Below are positions 9,311 to 17,455 of a stretch of 52,345 bases of DNA, one piece after another (the first letter of the stretch is position 1; every line of letters starts with the position of its first letter). Source of the stretch: Chloroflexota bacterium (GTDB lineage Bacteria > Chloroflexota > Dehalococcoidia > Lucifugimonadales > UBA826). The notes beneath the pieces are model-generated. The model searched no databases, was not told where the DNA came from, and worked only from the letters and a program-made list of their open reading frames with translations. The DNA lies in assembly GCA_002722155.1 (NCBI GenBank), contig PBKS01000018.1, positions 1 to 52,345 of the forward strand, read 5' to 3'. The position numbers and the translations under genes were made by a program.

Positions 9311-10366
9311 ATGGAAAGACCAATCTCAAAGCCTATTGGGCAGCATTTTTTGGAACTAGATACTCCTACTTTGATTATTGACAAAAATCTTTTGCAAGCG
9401 AATATTGAGGCTATTCAGGCCGATCTAGAAAAGGCCAGTATTGATTTGATCCCAAATGCCGCTGCCCACGGGACATCTGCAATTGCCCGCATGCAAACCG
9501 GTAACAATACAAAATCTCCAATCTTTGTCGATACGTTCCAACAAGCAGAGTGTTTTTTTCAGGCCGGATTTGAAAACATAATTATTCAAGCGCCACCACT
9601 TAGTTTTACTAAAAAAGGTCTATTAAGACACCTGCAAGATTCACAAACCCTGACTTTGTCCATTTCAAACATTTCTCACTTGGACGCCATAAGAGGAAAT
9701 CATGGAAGTCCTATTTCTGTTTTACTAAAAATAACCAATAAATCAGACTCAGTAGGATTTAAAACACGCGAAGAATTAATAAAACCCATTGAATATCTGG
9801 CAACCTTTGAACATTTGCGTTTTGAGGGTTTGATCACAAATGCGAACGAAATGGAGTCTATGGAACAAGCATGTGAAGTACTAATATCTGCTGACGAATA
9901 TCTTGATAGAAATTCAATTTCTTCTGATCAACTACTGCTTAACGCTTCCAACCTGATATTTGAAAAAGAATTTAATAATATTCCAAAAGGAATAACTGGC
10001 TTGATATCCGGTACCTATCCCTTTCACACAAAAACGCAAGACACAGTTTGCTCAGTAATCAGCACCGTGATCAGCACTCCAGAACCAGGAAAAGCCTATG
10101 TTGATTGTGGTCAAAAAGCCATAAGCGTGGATCGCGGAGTTCCTTCAGTCATAAATTATCCAGACGCCGAGATTGAGAAAATGAGCGCCGAACATGGCTA
10201 TGTCATATTTGATAGTAATAAATTGCATTTGAAGATAGGTGACAAAATTTTATTGTCCCCAGCAAGCTATTCAGATACTTTCAACCTGTATGACTTCGTT
10301 AATATCATTGAGGAAGACAAGCTAATATCGATAATACCAACCGACTCACGTGGTGCCTTTAAATAA
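9311..10366 (+). CDS. D-threonine-aldolase/alanine-racemase-fold protein lacking the PLP lysine (probable pseudoenzyme)
   Basis: This 351-residue protein resembles the fold-type III alanine racemase N-terminal domain with a D-serine dehydratase-like C-terminal domain. It opens LELDTPTLIIDKNLL, the usual first strand. The next block, which in active relatives and in the neighbour holds H-A-K, reads IPNAAAHG, so the lysine is replaced by alanine. The Gly-rich phosphate loop is also absent (LLLNASNLIF). The C-terminal block VDCGQKAISVDRG is kept. The usual zinc pair in PNHxCPTxNLYD becomes SPASYSDTFNLYD, with His and Cys replaced by Ser. It is the first gene of a five-gene string and its partner starts 15 nt later. 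A structural or regulatory subunit is possible; its function is unknown. Confidence 0.75.
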   Translation: MERPISKPIGQHFLELDTPTLIIDKNLLQANIEAIQADLEKASIDLIPNAAAHGTSAIARMQTGNNTKSPIFVDTFQQAECFFQAGFENIIIQAPPLSFTKKGLLRHLQDSQTLTLSISNISHLDAIRGNHGSPISVLLKITNKSDSVGFKTREELIKPIEYLATFEHLRFEGLITNANEMESMEQACEVLISADEYLDRNSISSDQLLLNASNLIFEKEFNNIPKGITGLISGTYPFHTKTQDTVCSVISTVISTPEPGKAYVDCGQKAISVDRGVPSVINYPDAEIEKMSAEHGYVIFDSNKLHLKIGDKILLSPASYSDTFNLYDFVNIIEEDKLISIIPTDSRGAFK

Positions 10367-10381
10367 CTTCAGGAAAACTAA

Positions 10382-11479
10382 ATGAAATTTAACCAACCTA
10401 ACATAGGGAGCTCCATAGCTGACCTTGAAACTCCAAGTCTTATAATCGACCTTGAGGCTATGGAATCTAATTTCTCTGTAATTTCTGAAACCTATGCAAA
10501 CAGCACCTGTAAAATGCGCCAACACGCAAAAAATATTAAATGCCCAGATATTCTGTGGCGCCAAATTGAAATAGGTGGGACTCTGAACGGTGTGTGTGCG
10601 GCAAAAGTTTCTGAGGCAGAAGTTATGGTGGAAGGTGGAATTAGAGATGTTTTGATAACAAGTGAAGTCGTTGGTGAGGACAAGCAGAAAAGACTGGCAT
10701 ATTTGGCAAAGAGAGCCAATATAAAAGTTTGTATAGACAACAAAGAAAATTTGACAGGTCTATCGTCAATTGCCACTTCAATCGGATCTGTAATCGGAGT
10801 CTTGGTAGAGGTTGATACTTCTATGGGACGCGCCGGTGTCAGAACACCTCAGCAAGGATTAGAGTTGGCGCAATTGGCAGATTCGTTAGAATCTGTAGAA
10901 TTTTTAGGCGTGATGAGCCACCAGACGGTGGAAGGCTTTGCTGATAAAGAAACCAGGTTCCTAGAAGGCAAAAAATACATAGATATGTGTTTAGAGGTGG
11001 GAAAAACCATTCATGATTCTGGTATTGAAATAAAGGTAGTTTCCTCAGGGGAGACATTCTCCTATGATGTCGCCCCTATGATAGATGGAGTAACTGAGGT
11101 AGAAGGTGGCACATATGCGCTCATGAGCGGTCCCACCGCATACATGGAGGAATTTTCTCTGGCGGGGAAAGTACTGACCACTGTGATAGATGTAGATGAT
11201 GATCAAATCGTAATAGATGCCGGTATAAAGTGCCTAGGTGGTCCACTTGGTGTTAAACCAGGCATTGAGGGAAATAGACATATAACCTTCGATCAGATGT
11301 ACGATTCCTATAGTACCTTAAGCCGAAAAGGAAAGGACAACTACAAAATTGGAGATACTCTTTTAATCGAAACTTCGCAGCAAGATATATTGGTGAATAG
11401 ATGGGATCATTTTATTGGGGTGAGGGATGGGGTCGTGGAAGTAATTTATGAGATAAGTGCCCGGGGATGCCATCATTAA
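10382..11479 (+). CDS. PLP-dependent D-threonine aldolase/D-serine dehydratase-like protein
   Basis: This 365-residue protein belongs to the fold-type III family that includes D-threonine aldolase and D-threo-3-hydroxyaspartate dehydratase. LETPSLIIDLEAMESNF is followed by MRQHAKNIKCPD, which carries the PLP lysine. VEVDTSMGRAGV, the loop VVSSGETFSYD, VEGGTYALMSGP and VIDAGIKCLGG follow in family order. The C-terminal metal motif PNHxCP is not recognisable: the region reads IETSQQDILVNRWDHFIGV. The substrate therefore cannot be inferred from the metal-dependent relatives. AGGAAAA about 5 nt before the ATG serves as ribosome binding site. It follows a degenerate paralog by 15 nt and a methyltransferase follows by 12 nt. 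Confidence 0.85.
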   Translation: MKFNQPNIGSSIADLETPSLIIDLEAMESNFSVISETYANSTCKMRQHAKNIKCPDILWRQIEIGGTLNGVCAAKVSEAEVMVEGGIRDVLITSEVVGEDKQKRLAYLAKRANIKVCIDNKENLTGLSSIATSIGSVIGVLVEVDTSMGRAGVRTPQQGLELAQLADSLESVEFLGVMSHQTVEGFADKETRFLEGKKYIDMCLEVGKTIHDSGIEIKVVSSGETFSYDVAPMIDGVTEVEGGTYALMSGPTAYMEEFSLAGKVLTTVIDVDDDQIVIDAGIKCLGGPLGVKPGIEGNRHITFDQMYDSYSTLSRKGKDNYKIGDTLLIETSQQDILVNRWDHFIGVRDGVVEVIYEISARGCHH

Positions 11480-11491
11480 AACGGTTTAGCG

Positions 11492-12106
11492 ATGTCAATT
11501 TCAAAATGGTTCTTTGCCGAATGGTACGATTTACTAAATTCCATCGTGGAATCTAAGGTCATACCATACCGACAGCTGACCGCAGGTAAAAGTCAGGGTG
11601 ACACCTTAGAAATAGGGAGCGGCACCGGCGCAAATTTACCTTACTTTCTAGATTGTAAGTCATTGACAATGCTCGAGCCCGACATACACATGACCAAAAA
11701 ACTTATAACTCGTGTTAACTCCTGTGGAAAAGATGTACAAATAGTTAAATCCTTTGGTGAAAATTTACCCTTCAAAGACAATTCTTTTGACTCTGTAGTG
11801 ACTACTCTGGTTTTGTGCATGGTCGAAGATGTAAAAAAAGTGGTTGCTGAAATTTATAGAGTCTTGAAACCGGGAGGTAAGTTTTTCTTTTACGAACATG
11901 TAGTTGCTGAAAGTATACCTGGTCGGATACTACAACATTTGTTGGATCCAATGTGGAAATTAGCGACAACAGGATGCCATTTAAAAAGAGATATATTGGG
12001 TGTTATCGAAAGTACCCCTTATACGGAGGTAGAGCATCAAACTTTTAACTTAAATGTGGGAATCCCAATTACTATACCCAACATTGTGGGCTCAGCTTCA
12101 AAATGA
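11492..12106 (+). CDS. Class I SAM-dependent methyltransferase
   Basis: This 204-residue protein has a Rossmann methyltransferase fold of the Methyltransf_11 type. Motif I is LEIGSGTGANLPYF at about residues 40-53. The acidic end of strand 2 is MLEPDIHM, motif post-II is FGENLPFKDNSFDSVVTTLVL (about 88-108), and IYRVLKPGGKFFFYEHV follows. The YDLLNSIVESK start and the FYEHV block recall METTL7-like or phospholipid N-methyltransferase-like proteins. The substrate is unknown. It sits third in the five-gene string. Its stop overlaps the start of the Nudix gene (ATGA), so the two are probably co-translated. Confidence 0.85.
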   Translation: MSISKWFFAEWYDLLNSIVESKVIPYRQLTAGKSQGDTLEIGSGTGANLPYFLDCKSLTMLEPDIHMTKKLITRVNSCGKDVQIVKSFGENLPFKDNSFDSVVTTLVLCMVEDVKKVVAEIYRVLKPGGKFFFYEHVVAESIPGRILQHLLDPMWKLATTGCHLKRDILGVIESTPYTEVEHQTFNLNVGIPITIPNIVGSASK

Positions 12107-12624
12107 ACATTAATCCCTACAATATCAATTCATATCTTGACTGTAGAGGTATTCCTTTGACAAAGGTACCTGACGAAATTGGAGTTTCTGCTTCGGCAGT
12201 AATCTTTGATCGATATGGGCATGTACTGCTGCAAAAAAGATCGGATATAGCGTGGTGGGGACTCCCCGGTGGCAAGTTAGAAATAGGTGAGAATTTTCAA
12301 AATTGCGTCGTGAGGGAAGTAAAAGAGGAAACTAACCTACTGGTAGACCCCAAAAAGTTAATCACCGTTTATTCCGACCTTTCAGACTATACGGCAATCG
12401 AATATCCTGACGGCAAATTAGTTCAATACATAACCGCTCTTTTTCTCTGTGAAAAAATATCAGGTTATTTAAATCTTTCCAATGAAAGTACCGACATCGG
12501 GTATTATGACCCAAACATGTTCCCTGACAAGACATTATTTTCGGCGAAATTAAGGGTGAAGCACACCCAAGAATTTTGTAAGCGCAACAAAGGAGAGTTT
12601 GATGTCGTTAAATTGGAAGAATGA
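12103..12624 (+). CDS. Nudix hydrolase
   Basis: This 173-residue protein probably hydrolyses a nucleoside diphosphate linked to another moiety. The Nudix box GGKLEIGENFQNCVVREVKE continues into ETNLL and fits GX5EX7REUXEEXGU, except that Asn stands where the box has Gly. The preceding strand is VLLQKRSDIAWWGLPGG. The following VQYITALFLCEKIS is typical of the MutT/ADP-ribose group. The start overlaps the methyltransferase stop by 4 nt, and the end overlaps the TPR gene by 23 nt. The substrate cannot be told from the sequence. Confidence 0.88.
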   Translation: MNINPYNINSYLDCRGIPLTKVPDEIGVSASAVIFDRYGHVLLQKRSDIAWWGLPGGKLEIGENFQNCVVREVKEETNLLVDPKKLITVYSDLSDYTAIEYPDGKLVQYITALFLCEKISGYLNLSNESTDIGYYDPNMFPDKTLFSAKLRVKHTQEFCKRNKGEFDVVKLEE

Positions 12625-13120
12625 TCCTGATCTTAGTTCTAAAAGCGATATGGATTATTTACAGGATCTAATAGAATCGCTGACCTCAATGCTACATTCC
12701 AATCCAAAAGACACAACACTTTTATTCAAAAGAGGAAACGCATATCTAGACAAAGGTGTTTATCAAGAGGCTATATCTGATTATTCTTCCATCCTGGCAA
12801 TTAATCCTGAAGACCCAATTTCTTTAAATAACAGAGGAATTTGCTACAGATGCATTGCTGATCCTGAAAATGCCATTCGAGATTTTAATGATGCCATTTC
12901 TATCGATCCCTTTTATCGGGATGCATATAACAACCGCGGGATGGCTTTATCAGACAAGGAAGAATACTCGAATGCCGTAGATGATTTCACAAAAGCAATA
13001 ACAATTGACAGCCAATATTGGTACGCTTACAACAATCGCGGCATGGCATTATGGGCTCTAGGGAACAAGGATGGCGCGGTAGCTGATTACAACATCGTAA
13101 GATCCTTGATGGGATCCTAG
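12602..13120 (+). CDS. Tetratricopeptide-repeat protein
   Basis: The protein has about 172 residues and is built largely of TPRs. There are three to four consecutive 34-residue units, each with the pattern N-N-R-G near its start and A-x-x-D-F/Y near its middle (for example LFKRGNAYLDKGVYQEAISDY, NNRGICYRCIADPENAIRDF, NNRGMALSDKEEYSNAVDDF). No signal peptide or membrane helix is visible, so a cytoplasmic scaffold is likely. I place the start at the ATG at 12602, not the adjacent TTG, because AGGAG lies 6 nt upstream. The gene begins inside the Nudix gene and ends 4 nt into the convergent kinase gene. Its partners are unknown. Confidence 0.88.
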   Translation: MSLNWKNDPDLSSKSDMDYLQDLIESLTSMLHSNPKDTTLLFKRGNAYLDKGVYQEAISDYSSILAINPEDPISLNNRGICYRCIADPENAIRDFNDAISIDPFYRDAYNNRGMALSDKEEYSNAVDDFTKAITIDSQYWYAYNNRGMALWALGNKDGAVADYNIVRSLMGS

Positions 13121-14124
13121 TCCAGTGATTTATACAGAATTCCCTTCTTGCTCACAATATGAAGGGTTTTATGTGGGTCTATTACAGGTGGCCCATCTGC
13201 GCTCAGCACAACAGTAACAGAATCTCCTTCCCGAAGGGGAATAGATCGCTCCCCATCCAATGCTATTGTGCAAGGAGAACTATTGACTACATATGCTCTA
13301 CCAGGTTCCATTTGGGAAACGCTTTTTATTCCAACCTTTGAGACATTACCAGCTGTCACTGGTGCCAAAACAAATTTATTCGTTGATTGCGGGTCGATCT
13401 TTACATGAAGGCCATTCAAATCACCTTCTGGTATAGGTGATGCCATTCCCCCAATTGATGAGAGTCCGATACTATCCGGTCTAGCCAATGCCAAGAAAAT
13501 TTGGGAAACGGTATCAATTTCCCATATGGCCCTTGCTCCAACATGACTTTTTGCGGAAACGGCAATGTCAACCAGAGCAACATCGAGCAAATCCATTGCC
13601 ATTTCTCTACTTTTATAGACGCTAAGCTTTTTGCATTTAGGAGCACATTCTTCTTCATCTACCAAACCTAATGCCACGGTGGCCGCAGCCATACCAGCCA
13701 AGGTACCCTCTATAAAAAATGGGAAAACATTATTTGTTCCTGTGGATAATGGAAGTATTGGAATTTCGCAGGTCCCCAATGCAACCGCGCGATTGGTTCC
13801 ATCTCCGCCCAAGGTAACGATGGCACTAACTCCCTCTTCCTTCATTTTTTTTGCTGCCGTAATGGTATCTAGCTCCGAATTTAAGACTGGCATTTCAAGA
13901 AATCTTACAGAAATCTCGTCTCCAGCCGTAGAGGCAGCTTCTTGGGAAATACGACCATAATCAGGCATTAGGACAACTTCTTCTATTCCTACACCAGAAA
14001 GGCCTTCAATTACCCTCCGGACAATATTCACTTTCTCTTGATTGGAGACAAACCTACTTTGTGAAATCAGACGTCGTATGTCTTTACCTGCCGAAGGGTT
14101 AGCAATTATTCCTACCCTAGCCAT
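13117..14124 (-). CDS. NAD-kinase-fold protein (ATP-NAD/AcoX kinase family)
   Basis: This 335-residue protein shows the NAD kinase/diacylglycerol kinase N-terminal fold. It begins VGIIANPSAGKDIRRL and has the TLGGDGTNRAVA loop at about residues 102-112, with the catalytic GGDGT. ILPLSTGTNNVFPFF follows. The C-terminal half (about 200-335) diverges from ordinary NAD kinase and matches the AcoX-like group often labelled ATP-NAD kinase family protein. A role in NADP supply or phosphorylation of another small molecule is possible. The ORF is monocistronic, with its ATG at 14124 and a divergent nth gene beyond it. Confidence 0.82.
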   Translation of the reverse strand: MARVGIIANPSAGKDIRRLISQSRFVSNQEKVNIVRRVIEGLSGVGIEEVVLMPDYGRISQEAASTAGDEISVRFLEMPVLNSELDTITAAKKMKEEGVSAIVTLGGDGTNRAVALGTCEIPILPLSTGTNNVFPFFIEGTLAGMAAATVALGLVDEEECAPKCKKLSVYKSREMAMDLLDVALVDIAVSAKSHVGARAIWEIDTVSQIFLALARPDSIGLSSIGGMASPIPEGDLNGLHVKIDPQSTNKFVLAPVTAGNVSKVGIKSVSQMEPGRAYVVNSSPCTIALDGERSIPLREGDSVTVVLSADGPPVIDPHKTLHIVSKKGILYKSLD

Positions 14125-14197
14125 CAGAATTCCTACACACCTTTCCTTTTCATTGAAATTAATTGATTATAGTGTTTTATAAGGATAGATTGTTTAT

Positions 14198-14884
14198 ATG
14201 AGCCGAATCAAAAGTGGATCCAAAGCCAAACAAGCAAAGGTAAAAGAAGTATCTTCTCTGCTTTCCCAAATTTATGGACCCATCCCATGGGAACCTAGAT
14301 ACAACGCTGCGGAAGAACTCGTATACACCATTTTGTCACAACACACCTCCGACATAAATTCGGAAAGGGCCTTTCTCAACCTAATGAAAGTGTTTGGTGA
14401 TTTAGACACTATTACCGATGCAGCGGTGGAGAAAATAGAATTGGCAATCAGAAGGGGAGGGTTGTCAAAAACAAAAGCTCCAAGGATTAAGTCCATACTC
14501 AACGAAGTACGAGACGTAGTAGGTTCATTTGATTTGAGTTTTCTTTCTGAAATGCCTTTGGAAGATGCGAAATCTTGGCTGATTAATCTAAAGGGCGTTG
14601 GGCCTAAAACAGCTGCCATAATACTATGTTTTTCCTTTGGTATGCCTGCAATGCCAGTGGACACGCACATATACAGAGTTTCACAAAGGCTAGCTTTGGT
14701 TGGGAAAAAAGTTTCAGCTGAAAAGGCTCACGACCTCCTGGAGTCTATAGTGGAACCTGAAGAAGTATTCCAGTTTCATATGTACTTAATCAAACATGGT
14801 AGAGATACATGCAAAGCTCAACGACCAAGGTGTAGTGACTGCACTCTCACAGACCTGTGTCCGGCTTTTAAAAAATATAAGTGA
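14198..14884 (+). CDS. nth: Endonuclease III (DNA glycosylase/AP lyase)
   Basis: This 228-residue protein excises oxidised pyrimidines and cleaves the abasic site. The helix-hairpin-helix LKGVGPKTAA carries the catalytic lysine at K137. PVDTHIYRVSQRL carries the Asp at D155, the same 18-residue spacing as in E. coli Nth. The C-terminal 4Fe-4S loop is complete: C-x6-C-x2-C-x5-C in CKAQRPRCSDCTLTDLCP. The first 20 residues are Lys/Ser-rich and probably flexible. It is the second HhH-GPD repair enzyme in the window after the OGG gene. Confidence 0.95.
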   Translation: MSRIKSGSKAKQAKVKEVSSLLSQIYGPIPWEPRYNAAEELVYTILSQHTSDINSERAFLNLMKVFGDLDTITDAAVEKIELAIRRGGLSKTKAPRIKSILNEVRDVVGSFDLSFLSEMPLEDAKSWLINLKGVGPKTAAIILCFSFGMPAMPVDTHIYRVSQRLALVGKKVSAEKAHDLLESIVEPEEVFQFHMYLIKHGRDTCKAQRPRCSDCTLTDLCPAFKKYK

Positions 14885-14953
14885 AGTTTTATTCATTCCA
14901 ATGTACTAGAATATACGTCCTTGAATTTTATATTTAAAAGATGAAGGTTTGCC

Positions 14954-15985
14954 ATGAAAGTAGGAATAATTAATGTTACAGGTTATGCAGGTGCGGAGGT
15001 TGCTCGGATACTGAGTAGACATAAGGAAGTTGAAATAACATGTGTAACTGGTAGAAGTGGCGCTGGGAAGAATCTGGGAGATATATTTCCTCATCTTTCA
15101 AATCTGGACATGGAAATATCACCTGATTTAGACAAAAGTGTGGACTTTGTATTTTCAGCATTACCACATGCTGCTAGCGCAGAGGCGCTTAGAGAGGCCG
15201 TATCATCAGGGATCAAAGGTGTGGATATCAGCGCCGATTTCAGGATCAGGGATTTAAACACTTATTCTGAATGGTATGACGTTGAACATCCCTGCCCTGA
15301 ACTCATGGAATCTAGTGTGTACGGATTACCCGAACTCCATCGCTCCGAAATCAAACATTGCCAAATAGCTGCCAATCCAGGCTGCTATCCCACAGCCTCC
15401 ATTTTAGGACTGGCACCAGCCTTAGAAGCTGGAATTATCGAACCAGAAGTAATTGTGGATGCAAAGTCAGGAGTCTCTGGAGCAGGCAGAAGCTTGTCAT
15501 TAAAGATTCATTATTCAGAAGTAAATGAAAACATCAGTGCGTATGGTCTGGATGGGCATCGACATATGCCTGAGATATCTCAAGAATTAGACCTACTCTC
15601 TGAGCAACATGTTAATCTAACGTTCCTACCGCATTTAATTCCTATGACAAGAGGGATTCTCGCCTCTTGCTATGCTCCGTTGAAAGATAGCTACATAGCA
15701 AATACCTCGGACTTGAAGTCGGCAATAAAAACTTTATACAAGGATTTCTACGAAGATGAAAAGTTTACTCATGTTGTAGATACACCACCTATGACCAAGC
15801 ATACCCTGGGAAGCAATGATTGCATAATATATCCGACTGTCGACATAAGAGCAGGAAGGCTAATGGTCGTAAGTTGTATCGATATCCTCGTCAAAGGGGC
15901 GGCAGGGCAGGCCATCCAAAACATGAATATCATGTGCGGTATGCCTGAAGATTCCGGTCTAAATCAATTAGCTATATATCCGTAG
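14954..15985 (+). CDS. argC: N-acetyl-gamma-glutamyl-phosphate reductase
   Basis: This 343-residue NADPH-dependent enzyme makes N-acetylglutamate semialdehyde in arginine synthesis. The Rossmann start is VGIINVTGYAGAEVARIL. The catalytic cysteine lies in AANPGCYPTASIL (C144 by my count). SGVSGAGRSLS, HRHMPEI and FLPHLIPMTRGI complete the pattern. The length is normal for the type 1 enzyme. It stands alone here: argJ, argB and argD are not in the window, and argH is 8 kb upstream. AAGG lies about 8 nt before the ATG. Confidence 0.96.
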   Translation: MKVGIINVTGYAGAEVARILSRHKEVEITCVTGRSGAGKNLGDIFPHLSNLDMEISPDLDKSVDFVFSALPHAASAEALREAVSSGIKGVDISADFRIRDLNTYSEWYDVEHPCPELMESSVYGLPELHRSEIKHCQIAANPGCYPTASILGLAPALEAGIIEPEVIVDAKSGVSGAGRSLSLKIHYSEVNENISAYGLDGHRHMPEISQELDLLSEQHVNLTFLPHLIPMTRGILASCYAPLKDSYIANTSDLKSAIKTLYKDFYEDEKFTHVVDTPPMTKHTLGSNDCIIYPTVDIRAGRLMVVSCIDILVKGAAGQAIQNMNIMCGMPEDSGLNQLAIYP

Positions 15986-16080
15986 GATTTTTTCGACTAA
16001 ATAATCGTTGCTCTATCAAAGCTTAGGACATAGACTATTTAATGTTGCTTAATTGAAGGGCAATATTTAATGCTTGATTA

Positions 16081-16157
16081 GGCCCCATCGTCTAGCGGTC
16101 AAGGACACCGCCCTTTCAAGGCGGAGATCGCGGGTTCGAATCCCGCTGGGGTCACCA
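16081..16157 (+). tRNA. tRNA-Glu (anticodon TTC), CCA encoded
   Basis: A full cloverleaf can be drawn. The acceptor GGCCCCA pairs with TGGGGTC. The anticodon arm is CCGCC-CTTTCAA-GGCGG with anticodon TTC, and the T arm is GCGGG-TTCGAAT-CCCGC. The discriminator A is at 16154 and an encoded CCA is at 16155-16157. The D-arm sequence GTCTAGCGGTCAAGGAC is typical of bacterial tRNA-Glu. The DEAD-box helicase gene begins only 25 nt downstream. Confidence 0.97.
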
Positions 16158-16182
16158 ATAAAATGCCGAAAAAGGACTTAAT

Positions 16183-17448
16183 TTGCAATTTAATTCATTG
16201 GGATTAGACGACAGGCTAATGCAGGGTATCAGGTCAGTAGGATATGAAACTCTCACCCCAATACAAGACAAGACAATTCCAATTTCCATAGAGGGTCGCG
16301 ACGTTCTAGGACTGGCCCAAACTGGCACGGGTAAAACAGCTGCTTTTGCAATACCGATGCTGGAAAAATTATCAGTTGGATACAACGGAAAAATAAGAGC
16401 TTTAGTAGTTGCTCCTACAAGGGAATTAGCCGACCAGATTCACCAGAACATATCTCAACTTGGTTCCTCAATGAAAACCAAATCAATAACCTTATATGGC
16501 GGGGTCTCAAAAAACCCTCAAGATGACAGATTGGCGAAAGGGGTAGATATAGCAGTGGCCTGCCCTGGGCGTCTCTTAGACCATATTCGCGAAAAAACAA
16601 TAGATTTATCTGGCGTGGATATTCTTGTACTCGATGAAGCGGACACTATGTGTGACATGGGTTTTCTTCCTGATATTAGAGAGATAATTAAGCATCTCCC
16701 TAAGAATCGTCAAACTTTATTTTTTGCAGCTACGATGCCTAAAGACATTCGTAATTTAGCAAAAGATATCCTGAATGACCCAACGGAGGTTCAAATAGGA
16801 ATAATCGCCCCTGCAAAGACAGTTTCACACTCTCTTTATCCAGTTACAGAAAAATTAAAAAGTGAATTGTTTTTTAAATTAATTGAGTCCACTGCTACAG
16901 GTCAAGTAATAGTATTTACTAGGACCAAACATAGGACAAAAAAACTATTTGCTGATCTGGAGAAAAGGAAATATCGAGCTGCTGCGCTACAGGGAAATAT
17001 GTCTCAAAACAGAAGAACTCAATCTATTGAAGGTTTTAGGAAAGGTAAATTTGACTTCCTTGTAGCTACTGACATCGCTTCCCGTGGCATCGACATACCA
17101 GATATTTCCCATGTGATCAATTATGATATGCCAAACACGGTCGATGCCTATATTCACAGAATAGGTCGGACGGGGAGAGCGGAAACTCTTGGACAAGCGA
17201 TTACTATTACTACTCCTGACGACGAATCAATGATAAGAAAGATAGAACAGGTTTTGAAATCTCCTATAGATAGGCAGAAGGTCGATGATTTCGATTATGG
17301 TAACCAGTCGGAGTCAGCAGATCGTAAAAGGTGGTCAAATAATAAAAACCGAAATAATCCGTTCAGATATCGTAGGAAATCGTCCGACCAGAAAAGAAAA
17401 CAATACCCTTCCGAACAAAGAAAAGACAATAAAATTCAGGCCCGATGA
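16183..17448 (+). CDS. DEAD-box ATP-dependent RNA helicase
   Basis: This 421-residue RNA helicase has an almost complete motif set: the Q motif (GYETLTPIQDKTIP), Walker A AQTGTGKTAAF at about 44-54, PTRELADQI, Walker B DEAD at 151-154, AAT in place of the usual SAT of motif III, ATDIASRGIDIPD and HRIGRTGRA near 325. The C-terminal 70 residues are a basic, Asn/Arg/Lys-rich tail typical of RNA chaperone-type helicases (CsdA/RhlE-like). The start is a TTG at 16183, chosen because AAGGA lies 6 nt upstream and the fold begins at once. There is little room for a promoter between tRNA-Glu and this gene. Confidence 0.94.
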   Translation: MQFNSLGLDDRLMQGIRSVGYETLTPIQDKTIPISIEGRDVLGLAQTGTGKTAAFAIPMLEKLSVGYNGKIRALVVAPTRELADQIHQNISQLGSSMKTKSITLYGGVSKNPQDDRLAKGVDIAVACPGRLLDHIREKTIDLSGVDILVLDEADTMCDMGFLPDIREIIKHLPKNRQTLFFAATMPKDIRNLAKDILNDPTEVQIGIIAPAKTVSHSLYPVTEKLKSELFFKLIESTATGQVIVFTRTKHRTKKLFADLEKRKYRAAALQGNMSQNRRTQSIEGFRKGKFDFLVATDIASRGIDIPDISHVINYDMPNTVDAYIHRIGRTGRAETLGQAITITTPDDESMIRKIEQVLKSPIDRQKVDDFDYGNQSESADRKRWSNNKNRNNPFRYRRKSSDQKRKQYPSEQRKDNKIQAR

Positions 17449-17455
17449 TGCATAT

